Made by a program: the position numbers and the translations under genes
Assembly: GCA_963802575.1 (NCBI GenBank)
Contig: CAWDJF010000001.1
Location: 1 to 64,000, forward strand
DNA length: 64,000 bases
Source: DATFTE01 sp963802575
GTDB lineage: Bacteria; Acidobacteriota; Terriglobia; Terriglobales; Acidobacteriaceae
Direction: 5' to 3'
The notes under the pieces: model-generated
What the model was told of the DNA's origin: nothing
What the model saw: only the letters and a program-made list of their open reading frames with translations
The model's database searches: none
Shown: positions 14,899 through 22,564 of the stretch, one piece after another
How the letters are laid out: every line of letters begins with the position of its first letter
How positions within the stretch are numbered: position 1 is the first letter of the stretch

Positions 14899-15707
14899 TG
14901 GAAGCGGCGCCTCTGCTCTCGATTCGATTGTCAGTGAGCTATCCCGGCAAGCCCGGCGTGCTTCGTGACGTCGCGCTCGAGATGCGCGCGGGCGAAATTC
15001 TGGGCTTAGTCGGACAGAGCGGGTGCGGCAAGAGCACGCTGGCGCTGGCGATTCTGCGATTGCTTCATCTCAAGAATGGCAAGGCGGAAGGCTCACTCCA
15101 GCTCAACGGCCGCGACCTTATGACGATGAAAGAGCGCGAAATGCGCTCGCTTCGCGGCCGGGAGATAGGTTTGGTGTTGCAGAGTCCGATGTCATCGCTC
15201 AATCCCGCGTTGCGCATCGGCACCCAGATGGAAGAGGCGTGGAAAGTTCATAAACGTGGCACGAACGATGACTGCCGCGAAGAAATCCTCGAAGCGTTGA
15301 AAAACGTCAGCCTGCCCGCCGATCCGGAACTACTACGGCGATTCCCTTCCCAACTCAGCGTCGGGCAAGCGCAACGCGTGCTGATTGCGATGGCCGCGCT
15401 GCATCGTCCGTCGCTGCTAATTGCGGATGAGGCGACAAGCGCGCTTGATCTGATCACACAAGCGGAAATCCTGCAGTTGTTCCGCGATCTCAGCCAGAAA
15501 TTTGAAATGGGAATTCTCTATATCTCCCACGACATGCTCTCGGTCGCAACCATTAGTCACCGAGTGGCCGTGATGCATGAGGGAGAGATTGTCGAATGCC
15601 GCGAGACCGCCGAAGTCTTCCGCAACCCGCAACATCCCTATACGCAGGAATTGATTCGCGCGCTCCCAGTAGTGCCGCAATTTGCGCGGGCAGCAGCGCA
15701 GAGATAG
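14898..15707 (+). CDS. Peptide ABC transporter ATP-binding protein, DppD type
   Basis: The protein has 269 aa and starts at the ATG of a TAATG junction. It has Walker A GQSGCGKST (residues 38-46), a Q loop in V-L-Q-S-P-M-S-S-L-N-P (typical of OppD/DppD), signature LSVGQAQR (a V for the usual G), Walker B LLIADEATSALD and H loop ISHD. The C-terminal HPYTQELIRALP tail marks oligopeptide importers. Only one ATPase is encoded in this operon, whereas most Dpp/Opp systems have two, so it either forms a homodimer or pairs with a partner encoded elsewhere. Confidence 0.92.
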   Translation: MEAAPLLSIRLSVSYPGKPGVLRDVALEMRAGEILGLVGQSGCGKSTLALAILRLLHLKNGKAEGSLQLNGRDLMTMKEREMRSLRGREIGLVLQSPMSSLNPALRIGTQMEEAWKVHKRGTNDDCREEILEALKNVSLPADPELLRRFPSQLSVGQAQRVLIAMAALHRPSLLIADEATSALDLITQAEILQLFRDLSQKFEMGILYISHDMLSVATISHRVAVMHEGEIVECRETAEVFRNPQHPYTQELIRALPVVPQFARAAAQR

Positions 15708-15712
15708 AGCTG

Positions 15713-15790
15713 GCCACGGATTACGCGGATGCTCAGGGATTTTTGAGAGATATTGAAGACTTATTCGCGGGAATCCGCGAAATCCGTGGC
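15713..15790. repeat. 18-bp inverted repeat of the CCACGGATTA type, between convergent genes
   Basis: The arms at 15713-15730 and 15773-15790 (GCCACGGATTACGCGGAT and its complement) match at 17 of 18 positions across a 42-bp spacer. The element lies just after the ABC operon and before the convergent PilZ gene stop. It can act as a bidirectional terminator. The same CCACGGATTA-type repeat is dispersed in many bacterial genomes. Confidence 0.65.
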
Positions 15791-15795
15791 TAGGT

Positions 15796-16248
15796 TTATC
15801 TTCGGCCGGGATGGAACTCGCCCTTGCTGGAGAACTGCGAGTAGGGCCACTCGTTTTTCTTTGCCGGCGCTGTTGCCGTCGCAGCCGCTGCCATGGCTAC
15901 CGGCTCGACGCCCCAATCCGCGGGCGCGGGATGAATGCCCCAGACGTTTCCCGTTTGCTCGAGCGCGAGTCCGACAAGCCAAAATTTCCCGCCAGTTCCT
16001 AATGGCACGCAATTCACGACCATCGCCCCAACCGCTTGTCCAGTCGGCAATTCATCCAGATCGACTTGCAACCCCGGCGTGAGCGGGCGCGAAAGACGAA
16101 CGCCGCATCCCTGCGGATTTACCACCAGCGTCTGGCAGCGTTCAGTGAACTCCGACGATGGATCGAGACATGTGACTCGCACAGGAAGCTGTGCGCGAAT
16201 GCGGGTGCCGCGGCGAGCGGCTTCGAAGGATGTTGCAGTGGGCTCCAT
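15796..16248 (-). CDS. PilZ-domain protein
   Basis: About 150 aa from the internal ATG (MEPTATS), with a longer form possible from 16326. Residues 10-115 show a PilZ arrangement: R-R-G-T-R-I-R-A-Q-L-P-V-R-V (the RxxxR c-di-GMP motif appears as RRGTR), then N-P-Q-G-C-G-V-R-L in place of the (D/N)xSxxG motif. The second motif has Q-G-C in place of S-x-x-G, so ligand binding is uncertain. The C-terminal third is Ala/Pro-rich and probably disordered. The gene lies downstream of the radical-SAM cluster but separated from it by 105 bp. Confidence 0.7.
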   Translation of the reverse strand: MEPTATSFEAARRGTRIRAQLPVRVTCLDPSSEFTERCQTLVVNPQGCGVRLSRPLTPGLQVDLDELPTGQAVGAMVVNCVPLGTGGKFWLVGLALEQTGNVWGIHPAPADWGVEPVAMAAAATATAPAKKNEWPYSQFSSKGEFHPGRR

Positions 16249-16353
16249 GCGCTTCTTCAAAATTCTACGTCGGCGGGCGAGAAGTTCCCGCTGCGAAGAT
16301 CTAGGAAAGAGCACGAAGGTAACCACGAAATCCCGGAGTGGGATGACCGACGG

Positions 16354-17451
16354 CTAGACGCCTACCATGGGACGGATCTGAATGAGCGGACCAGAAGCGG
16401 CCAACTTCGCCTTCCGCAGCATATTGGCCGACGCAATGCCCGTCCGTTGAAACGACTTTTCGCAATCGGCGCTCGACGGGCCGCGCATATTGCCTTCCAT
16501 ATAAGCCAAGCCAGGGCAGCGAGTACAGCTTCCGACGTGGCTACAGGTGGAGCAGACCGGCAAATCCTTGGCGCGGATCGAGCGCACATCGTTCAGCTCA
16601 GGAGAATGTTTCCAGATATCCAGGAATCGCTGTTGCCGCAGATTTCCCGTCGGCAGCGGAAACTGCACGCAGGGGAATACGTCACCATAAGGCGTGATAT
16701 AAGCGGCGGTGTGGCCAGCGCTGCAAGGAACGCCCTCCATCACATCGTCGCCCGGCGGAGGAGGCGGCGCGCAGAATTCCTCGACATCTCCTACGAGATC
16801 TTTATTGTGAAAGACCGCATTCAACTCGGAGCCGGGTATCCTCAGACTAAGAATTGACGTGTCGCCATCCATCTTAGGCGTGATCGTCGGATCGAGCGTG
16901 TACGTGACTCCAAGCTCGCGAGCCAGCGCCTGGACTCCGGCATGCTCGCCCAAGTTCGCCGTCATCATGACATTCGCAATCACAACCTTCAGCCCCTGCG
17001 ACTTCAGGAAGCGAATCGCCCGAACACTCTTTTTCAACGAGCCGGGCAGCTTGGTGATTGCGTCGTGCACTTCCGGCCGATGCGAATAAATGCTGATCTG
17101 AACCTGTTCGACTCCCAAGTCGCGAATGCGCTTCGCTTCGGCGGCGCCGATCATGACGCCATTGGTCTTGATGCGAATGTTGAACATCAGCTTGCGGGCG
17201 TATTCCAGGATTTCGAAAAAATCGCGGCGCATGAGCACTTCGCCGCCGCTGAGGGTCAAGAAAAAGGTTCCGGCTTCCGCCAGTTGATTCAGGATGTCCT
17301 TGATTTCCGCGGTGGTCAGTTCGCCGTGATCATCGTGATCGAGATAGCAGTGGACGCAGCGCTCGTTGCAGCGGTAGGTCACATCGAGGTGAATGCCCAG
17401 CGGGACGCCGAGGTCGAAAGCCCGTTCGTTCATCTGATGCATCAAGCTCAT
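16354..17451 (-). CDS. Radical SAM/SPASM enzyme, PqqE-like peptide maturase
   Basis: The protein has 365 aa. C28-x3-C32-x2-C35 (in Y-R-C-N-E-R-C-V-H-C-Y) binds the SAM [4Fe-4S] cluster, followed by L-S-G-G-E as the SAM-contact motif. The C-terminal part holds a SPASM/twitch-type Cys set: E-F-C, G-V-P-C-S-A-G, F-P-C-V-Q-F-P, V-C-S-T-C-S-H-V-G-S-C-T-R-C-P and A-D-C. The architecture is that of enzymes that crosslink residues in ribosomal peptides. The start overlaps the PqqD gene by ATGA. In this context it probably modifies the 59-aa precursor, perhaps at its cysteines. Confidence 0.9.
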   Translation of the reverse strand: MSLMHQMNERAFDLGVPLGIHLDVTYRCNERCVHCYLDHDDHGELTTAEIKDILNQLAEAGTFFLTLSGGEVLMRRDFFEILEYARKLMFNIRIKTNGVMIGAAEAKRIRDLGVEQVQISIYSHRPEVHDAITKLPGSLKKSVRAIRFLKSQGLKVVIANVMMTANLGEHAGVQALARELGVTYTLDPTITPKMDGDTSILSLRIPGSELNAVFHNKDLVGDVEEFCAPPPPPGDDVMEGVPCSAGHTAAYITPYGDVFPCVQFPLPTGNLRQQRFLDIWKHSPELNDVRSIRAKDLPVCSTCSHVGSCTRCPGLAYMEGNMRGPSSADCEKSFQRTGIASANMLRKAKLAASGPLIQIRPMVGV

Positions 17452-17765
17452 GCGGCCTCCACCGGCCCCGAGGCTACGTCTTCGAAAGGATGATCGGACA
17501 CTTTGAGGATGCCGTGTTGCGAAAGTTGCTCGACAAACTGTTCAGCATCACGAGCCGCAACTTCCGGCTCAACATCGAAAGTCGGGCAGACACGATCCAC
17601 TACGATCGCCGAGAGCGGAGTTTTGCCGTCGGCGGCCTGCCAAATGACGGTAGCTACTTCGTTCAATGTAAAAAATGTCGAGTCGGCCGCCGACATCACC
17701 ATCATCTCTCCACCCAGCACGCGGGCGGCGATGGCAGTGCTTCGCGAAATGTATTTCTCGCTCAT
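17448..17765 (-). CDS. PqqD family peptide chaperone (RiPP recognition element)
   Basis: The protein has 105 aa from MSEKYISRS. This ATG is chosen for its ATGA overlap with the HPr-kinase-like gene. A PqqD fold is evident: G-G-E-M-M-V-M-S-A-A-D-S-T-F-F-T-L-N-E-V-A-T-V-I-W (strands, then helix), and D-A-E-Q-F-V-E-Q-L as the C-terminal helix. PqqD domains bind leader peptides and hand them to a radical SAM enzyme. Here the partner gene is directly downstream and overlapping. Confidence 0.9.
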   Translation of the reverse strand: MSEKYISRSTAIAARVLGGEMMVMSAADSTFFTLNEVATVIWQAADGKTPLSAIVVDRVCPTFDVEPEVAARDAEQFVEQLSQHGILKVSDHPFEDVASGPVEAA

Positions 17766-18559
17766 CGAATCAAATCCCACACGCGGTTATCGGGGAAGAA
17801 CGTCAGTCGGCGTACAGGAACTTGCTCAACGAACTCGCACGCAGCTTGAAAAATCAGGTTCACTAGCTCCGCATCTTCGGCGAAAAAGAGAATGTTGCGC
17901 ATCAGGCTGCGCACCGCATCCGCCGTGGCAATCGCCTCGATCTTATTTTCATCGCCTTTGGCGAGAAAATAAAGGCCTGCGATCGGAGCTGCCTGATTCT
18001 CTCCGACGCGCGCCAACTCCCCGGCAAACGGCGTCCCGCAGGCTTCGTACCCGTTCGACCCCCGGCGAATGTAGGAAATCTCGTCGGTCAGCAGAGTCGC
18101 ATCTTCGGGAATGAGCCCCGAAATCGTCGTTTTGCCGGCCCCGGAAACGCCGGAAAATAAGAACGCTCGCCCGTTGCGAATCGCGCTGGCGGCATGCAGC
18201 AGAAACCCGCCTTCGCGCGCCAATACCAGCGTGTGCACGATACGAAGTACCGAGTCGAGAGAGTAAGGATTGGCCGATTGGCGGATGGTGCCTCGTCCCG
18301 CATCTGGATCCCAATGAGCGCGGAAGTCGCCCCGCCTCAAATACCATTCACGTCCCTGCACTTCGACGTGCGCGTCTTCCTCTTCCCCATCAGCAGGTGG
18401 GGCGATCAGATCCACGTCAAACTCGAATCTGGGATCTGCAGAGCCGCCCAGGAATTTCGCGTAGCGGTCCGCCAGCATTTCTTTGAAGGAGGGGTCGTGG
18501 GTGCGCAGCAGGATAGGCAAACCACCAATCTCCACGGAAATTTCGTGACCGCGACTCAT
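17762..18559 (-). CDS. HPr kinase/phosphorylase-like P-loop protein
   Basis: The protein has 265 aa. The C-terminal half has an HprK-type nucleotide fold: L-H-A-A-S-A-I-R-N-G-R-A, then P-loop GVSGAGKTT at about 139-147, then T-L-L-T-D-E-I and a C-terminal helix. The N-terminal 110 residues are divergent. HPr-kinase homologues occur in ribosomal peptide clusters, for example of lasso peptides, where some phosphorylate the product. There is no HPr/PTS context here, so a peptide-modifying kinase or an accessory role is the better inference. It overlaps PqqD by ATGA. Confidence 0.8.
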   Translation of the reverse strand: MSRGHEISVEIGGLPILLRTHDPSFKEMLADRYAKFLGGSADPRFEFDVDLIAPPADGEEEDAHVEVQGREWYLRRGDFRAHWDPDAGRGTIRQSANPYSLDSVLRIVHTLVLAREGGFLLHAASAIRNGRAFLFSGVSGAGKTTISGLIPEDATLLTDEISYIRRGSNGYEACGTPFAGELARVGENQAAPIAGLYFLAKGDENKIEAIATADAVRSLMRNILFFAEDAELVNLIFQAACEFVEQVPVRRLTFFPDNRVWDLIR

Positions 18560-18597
18560 TGCCTGTTCCTACGGCCGAGAAGGTAAAGACGGTGGCG

Positions 18598-19095
18598 TTA
18601 CCGAGTTCCTTCTGAAATGGTTGGCGCGAATCCCAATTGGCTTCGCCGTGCCGCGTGCCACCGCAGCACAATGTTGCTCGCAAAATCGAAACGGCTCAAA
18701 ATCCAGCCTAAACCCCTCTGCAGAAGCGACTGCTCCGGCGCCAATGAAAACTCGCGCGACCCGCGGCGAACCGCTGCTACCCGGCCCAGCACTTCCGACG
18801 GCGCGATCGCAATATCGTCATCGTTCATACAGTCGCCGCGAGTGACGACCTGAGTTTGCCCCGCCGAAGGTGTTACTCGGACTATGCGATGAATAACGAA
18901 CTGTTCGCGTCGCTGGAAGAGGATAATTTCTCCAACGCGGGGTTTGTCCGCCGCAGTAACGATGGTCACAATATCCCCAGGGAACAAAGTGGGCAACATG
19001 CTGCTTCCGGTGACACCCAGGCGCAATACTCCGCTCGATCGCAGTATTTCTGCTGCCAGGCTACGCGCGCTATCTGCAGCGGTGAGGGCGCTCAT
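18598..19095 (-). CDS. S24/S26-family peptidase, SipW-like (Ser/His type)
   Basis: The protein has 165 aa. The signal-peptidase boxes are visible: G-S-S-M-L-P-T-L at 30-37 with the nucleophile S32, and V-I-H-R-I-V with H69 where bacterial type I enzymes have Lys; this Ser/His pair is the SipW/archaeal-ER type. R-G-D-C-M-N-D-D-D follows as the box E region. There is no clear N-terminal TM anchor. The start lies 10 bp after the precursor stop with no obvious ribosome site, so translation may be coupled. A leader-cleavage role in peptide maturation is inference. Confidence 0.8.
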   Translation of the reverse strand: MSALTAADSARSLAAEILRSSGVLRLGVTGSSMLPTLFPGDIVTIVTAADKPRVGEIILFQRREQFVIHRIVRVTPSAGQTQVVTRGDCMNDDDIAIAPSEVLGRVAAVRRGSREFSLAPEQSLLQRGLGWILSRFDFASNIVLRWHAARRSQLGFAPTISEGTR

Positions 19096-19105
19096 AGAAA
19101 AGGGG

Positions 19106-19285
19106 TTACGACGATTTCTTAATCAGACGGCAGGTTCCCTGACTATGCTGTAGTTTCCCGCAAACCAGAGCGAGCGTCTCAAAAACCTTTTCGAAACGAA
19201 AGTCTGGCTTAACGTACGGTTTTTTGACCGTCCCCTGGCTCAATGCGTTTGCATCCATACCCGCCGGCGCGTTCTTTGGATTCAT
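19106..19285 (-). CDS. Candidate RiPP precursor peptide (59 aa, two Cys)
   Basis: The frame from ATG 19285 gives 59 aa; ATG 19258 and GTG 19318 are other starts. The middle holds K-K-P-Y-V-K-P-D-F, a YxxP leader motif (Y24, P27) like that bound by PqqD-type recognition domains in lasso-peptide systems. Then comes F-E-K-V-F-E-T-L-A-L-V, followed by a core with C42 and C52 enclosing nine residues and a basic end R-L-I-K-K-S-S. It is placed between exporter genes and PqqD/radical SAM genes on the same strand. The core might receive a Cys-based crosslink; the final product is unknown. Confidence 0.7.
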   Translation of the reverse strand: MNPKNAPAGMDANALSQGTVKKPYVKPDFRFEKVFETLALVCGKLQHSQGTCRLIKKSS

Positions 19286-19439
19286 AGAAATCCCAGCAGT
19301 TCCAATGTCCAGTGCCACCGCTACCGCTCAACCCAGAGCTCTATTTAAGATAACGCAGTGTACAACATACGGTCCGCGAAATGCTAACCTTTAAGTTGCT
19401 GGAAAGGCACCCCCAACCGGCTTTCGCAGGCTTTTCTTT

Positions 19440-20246
19440 CTAGTAAAAAGACAGGGTTCCTCCTCTGCGTGCTGCGCGCAAGGTGCGCGAGAAAACCCAG
19501 AGGCTTGAGGGCAGCAAAACCGCGCAGAATAGCGCCAGGACCGCGATTTCCCGGCCCAATCCGCCGAAATCTACCCCTTGCAGCAAGGCCATCCGCATCG
19601 CGGTCAAGGCGTGAGTGATGGGAATCCATTCCGCTAACCTCGACAGAGGCTTCGGCAATGTGGAGACCGGAAACAGCGTTCCTGTCATGAACCATGCCCC
19701 GGAACCAAGAAGCCAAACCAAGGCGGATCCTTTTTGAATGGCTAGTTGCAGAGACGCGGCAAACATGCCGAAAGCCACGGCAATCATCAGTGAGAGGGCG
19801 AAGATCATCAGACTTCCCAGCACATTTGGATGAAAGGGAAAATCCGAAAGCAGCAGCCCGGCTCCGATATAAAAGACAAGCTGCAGAGTGCTTCCGGCAA
19901 ATGCCGAGAGAGCGCTCAGAAAAAGCAATACCAGAGGGGGGGTCGAGGTGGTCATCAGTACTTCCAGCGTGCCGGTCTGTTGCGCCTCTTGAATGATGAC
20001 GAGGAACGCATTGATTCCAGTGACTAGAAACGTATAGAAACCGGTGCCGACCAGCAGAAATGGAAAATAATCGATGCCTTCGGGACGGAATCCCGGCCCG
20101 ATGGCGTGCGCAAGATAGTAGAAAGCCGCCAGTTCCGCAGCCGCACCAAGAATTGTGATGAGAAAACCGGTGCGATAGCGAATCGCGGTCAGCCAGTCCC
20201 GCTTCGCGATCGCGACCGTTTTGTCGAGCAATCCTTCCAAACTCAT
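19440..20246 (-). CDS. ABC-2 type transporter permease
   Basis: The protein has 268 aa from MSLEGLLDK. This ATG makes an ATGA overlap with the ATPase stop. It has six hydrophobic segments in the ABC-2 pattern: an N-terminal T-V-A-I-A-K-R-D-W segment before TM1, then the E-A-Q-Q-T-G-T-L-E-V-L-M-T-T coupling helix typical of the family. It forms an exporter with the upstream ATPase. Its position before the precursor gene suggests export of the mature peptide or self-protection. Confidence 0.88.
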   Translation of the reverse strand: MSLEGLLDKTVAIAKRDWLTAIRYRTGFLITILGAAAELAAFYYLAHAIGPGFRPEGIDYFPFLLVGTGFYTFLVTGINAFLVIIQEAQQTGTLEVLMTTSTPPLVLLFLSALSAFAGSTLQLVFYIGAGLLLSDFPFHPNVLGSLMIFALSLMIAVAFGMFAASLQLAIQKGSALVWLLGSGAWFMTGTLFPVSTLPKPLSRLAEWIPITHALTAMRMALLQGVDFGGLGREIAVLALFCAVLLPSSLWVFSRTLRAARRGGTLSFY

Positions 20247-21040
20247 CTCCACGTTCGTGGAACCGCGTGAGCGGATTCGTCTACTTCTCCGGTCTTTTCG
20301 AAATAGAAAGCTCGGAGTTCCTCCACATTCGAGCCGGCGATTTTTTTGTACCCGGCCAGTTGGCCACCATGCAGCACCGCGACGCTGTCACCCACGGCGA
20401 CTGCCTCTGAGAACGTATGTGTCGCCAGAAGGACGGTAGCTCCGTGCGTAGGCAATTCGCGAACGAGCTTCCAGAAATGTCCGGCCGACCCCGGATCCAG
20501 GCTTCGGGTCGGCTCATCTAGCAAAATCACCGCAGGCTCTTTGATCAACGCACGCGCGATACCCAGCCGCTGATACATGCCACTGGAAAACTTCATGACC
20601 AGGGTGTCGCTGGCGTCAGAAAGCCCAACCCGCTCCAGCATCTGGTTGACTTTTTGGGAGCGTGTTTTGCGGGGAACGTCATCCAGAGCCGCGAAGAAGT
20701 CCAGATTTTCACGGGCAGAAAGCCGGGGGAAGAATGATCGCTCGGCGGCCACGGCAAAACCGACGCTCCGCCGCACGTGCTCCGAGTCTTGTTGCGTATC
20801 TGCCTGTTCGACCAGCACATGTCCGCGATCCGGTAAGAGCATCGTCGATACCAGCTTCAACATCGTTGTCTTGCCGCTGCCGTTCGGGCCGAGCAGCACC
20901 AGCACTTCTCCACGTTTCACCGTCAACGAAATGTCTTCGAGCGCGCGCGTCTCTCCTCCACGCTCTTGGCCCATCCAGTTAAAGAGCGCCGGACGGTGCC
21001 GGAAGATCTTGCTGACGGATTCGAAGACAACGGTGTCCAT
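20243..21040 (-). CDS. ABC exporter ATP-binding protein
   Basis: The protein has 265 aa from MDTVVFES, chosen for a GGGGA ribosome site and the family's usual length; a longer frame runs into the divergent gene. Walker A is GPNGSGKTT, the signature is K-F-S-S-G-M-Y-Q-R (a variant with FSSG), and Walker B is V-I-L-L-D-E-P-T-R-S-L-D. A-T-H-T holds the switch His. It belongs to the CcmA/drug-exporter group. It is the first gene of the seven-gene peptide cluster and has only 44 bp to the divergent nucleotidyltransferase. Confidence 0.9.
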   Translation of the reverse strand: MDTVVFESVSKIFRHRPALFNWMGQERGGETRALEDISLTVKRGEVLVLLGPNGSGKTTMLKLVSTMLLPDRGHVLVEQADTQQDSEHVRRSVGFAVAAERSFFPRLSARENLDFFAALDDVPRKTRSQKVNQMLERVGLSDASDTLVMKFSSGMYQRLGIARALIKEPAVILLDEPTRSLDPGSAGHFWKLVRELPTHGATVLLATHTFSEAVAVGDSVAVLHGGQLAGYKKIAGSNVEELRAFYFEKTGEVDESAHAVPRTWR

Positions 21041-21084
21041 GCGGTCCCCGTGAAGCCTCTGTATTATAGTGTCGGCAGTTCCGC

Positions 21085-22272
21085 ATGAGCGCATCCCCTG
21101 TGCAACCCGCAGTTCGTCGGGATTCCGCCACCCTGCAATTCTCTTCGATGGATCCGGAATTTGCTTTGCTGCTGGCTTGCTGCCGGGACCTTTCACCCGC
21201 GGATCGCGATGGACAGATTCGGGCATTGACGGGACGTCCGCTTGACTGGGGCAGGTTCCTTTCGGCCGCGGAGCATCATGGGGTGATTCCGCAAGTTGGA
21301 GCAACGCTGTGTGCGGCCGACCACGTGGTTCCAGCCGACCAATATCCAACTATTCGCCGACTTTACGATTCCAACGCGCGCCGGGCTCTTTGGTTAAGCG
21401 GCGAATTAATCCGCGTGGTTAAGCACCTTGAATCCCATAAGATTCTGGCCGTTCCCTACAAGGGCCCCGCCCTTGCCCAGTTCTTGTATGGCGATGTGGT
21501 ACGCCGCCAGTTTTCCGATCTCGACATTCTGGTTCACGCTCGCGATGTTGCGCGAACGCGAAATGCTTTGGTTGAAATCGGATTCACCCCCGGGACCACG
21601 CTCACCCCGCGTGAAGAGCGGGCTTTTTTGCAGTCAGGATATGAACTAACATTCGACTCGCCGAACGGTCGCAATCTTCTCGAAATTCAGTGGCAAATCC
21701 TGCCACGCTTTTACGCAGTCGATTTCGATATGGAAGGATTTTTCGAGCGGGCAGTCACCCAGAACCTGGCGGGTGTCACGATTCGTTCGTTGCGCGCGGA
21801 TGACCTTCTACTGGTGCTTTGTGTCCACGCGGCTAAGCATCTTTGGATCCAACTGTCCTGGCTTTTTGACATCGCCGCACTGGCAAGAACAGCGCAGCTC
21901 GATTGGGATTCAGTGTGGCGTCAGTCTGAAGCGCTGGGCATTCGCCGGATCGTGGAAGTGACTGTCGCTTTGGCACAACGGCTGCTTGGCACCCCGCTGC
22001 CGCCAGGAATGCAAAAAGACCCGAATCCCGACGCCCTGGCCGCGGAACTCATCCCGTTGATCGCGAACAGCTCAGCAATCGACCCGGAATCAATCGCCTA
22101 CTTCCAGCGATTCGCTAGAACCAGAGAGGGGACCGGCGATCGCGCGCGCTTCTGGTGGCGGCTGGCGACCACTCCCAGCATGGGCGAGTGGTCCACGTTG
22201 CGACTGCCGGCGCCGCTATTCCCCCTATATCGCGTGGTCCGGGCGGCCCGCCTCGTAAGACGGATCTTCTAA
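21085..22272 (+). CDS. Nucleotidyltransferase-fold protein (NTP_transf_5-like) of the peptide cluster
   Basis: The protein has 395 aa. The core has the nucleotidyltransferase pattern Y-K-G-P-A-L-A-Q-F-L-Y-G, then F-S-D-L-D-I-L-V with the DxD metal pair, then an R-x-E-R-A-F-L helix. The C-terminal half is helical, with D-D-L-L-L-V-L-C-V-H-A-A-K-H as a second conserved block. Proteins of this type are recurrent in lasso-peptide and PqqD/HPr-kinase clusters, where their exact reaction is mostly unproven. It is transcribed divergently from the exporter ATPase; TATTAT at 21062 could serve as its -10 element. An alternative start is ATG 21148. Confidence 0.82.
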   Translation: MSASPVQPAVRRDSATLQFSSMDPEFALLLACCRDLSPADRDGQIRALTGRPLDWGRFLSAAEHHGVIPQVGATLCAADHVVPADQYPTIRRLYDSNARRALWLSGELIRVVKHLESHKILAVPYKGPALAQFLYGDVVRRQFSDLDILVHARDVARTRNALVEIGFTPGTTLTPREERAFLQSGYELTFDSPNGRNLLEIQWQILPRFYAVDFDMEGFFERAVTQNLAGVTIRSLRADDLLLVLCVHAAKHLWIQLSWLFDIAALARTAQLDWDSVWRQSEALGIRRIVEVTVALAQRLLGTPLPPGMQKDPNPDALAAELIPLIANSSAIDPESIAYFQRFARTREGTGDRARFWWRLATTPSMGEWSTLRLPAPLFPLYRVVRAARLVRRIF

Positions 22273-22275
22273 ACC

Positions 22276-22554
22276 CTAGTCGCGCTCGCGATACTCTTCC
22301 GGAACATCGTCCTCGGGAACTTCGTGCGTGCGCACCTCGCCCTCATCGGCGTCCGGAGCGTCTTCGACTCCACTGATGACTTCCGCTTCGAAGTCCTGCC
22401 CTTCTTCGGCGAGTTCGTCCACGGTTTCTGAATCCGCGTCGGCGACGTCACTTAACCCCTGATTGTCACCCGATTGCCCCGCTGATTCCGGGCCCAAGCC
22501 TTCGTTGATCAACGAATCGTCGTCTTCTTCGAATTTTCTTTTTCTTAATGCCAT
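22276..22554 (-). CDS. Acidic hypothetical protein (92 aa)
   Basis: The ATG follows AAGGAG at good spacing. The 92-aa product starts with a basic M-A-L-R-K-R-K-F and is then highly acidic (Glu/Asp/Gly-rich), probably disordered. No domain is recognised. It lies just downstream of the alcohol dehydrogenase gene by about 10 bp and may be cotranscribed with it; its stop faces the end of the nucleotidyltransferase gene. Confidence 0.6.
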   Translation of the reverse strand: MALRKRKFEEDDDSLINEGLGPESAGQSGDNQGLSDVADADSETVDELAEEGQDFEAEVISGVEDAPDADEGEVRTHEVPEDDVPEEYRERD

Positions 22555-22564
22555 AAATTTCTCC

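Noticed and set aside
16354..17765. A PQQ biosynthesis operon
   Set aside because: PqqD and a PqqE-like enzyme are present, but no PqqA-like Glu/Tyr core, PqqB or PqqC; the local precursor has a two-Cys core.
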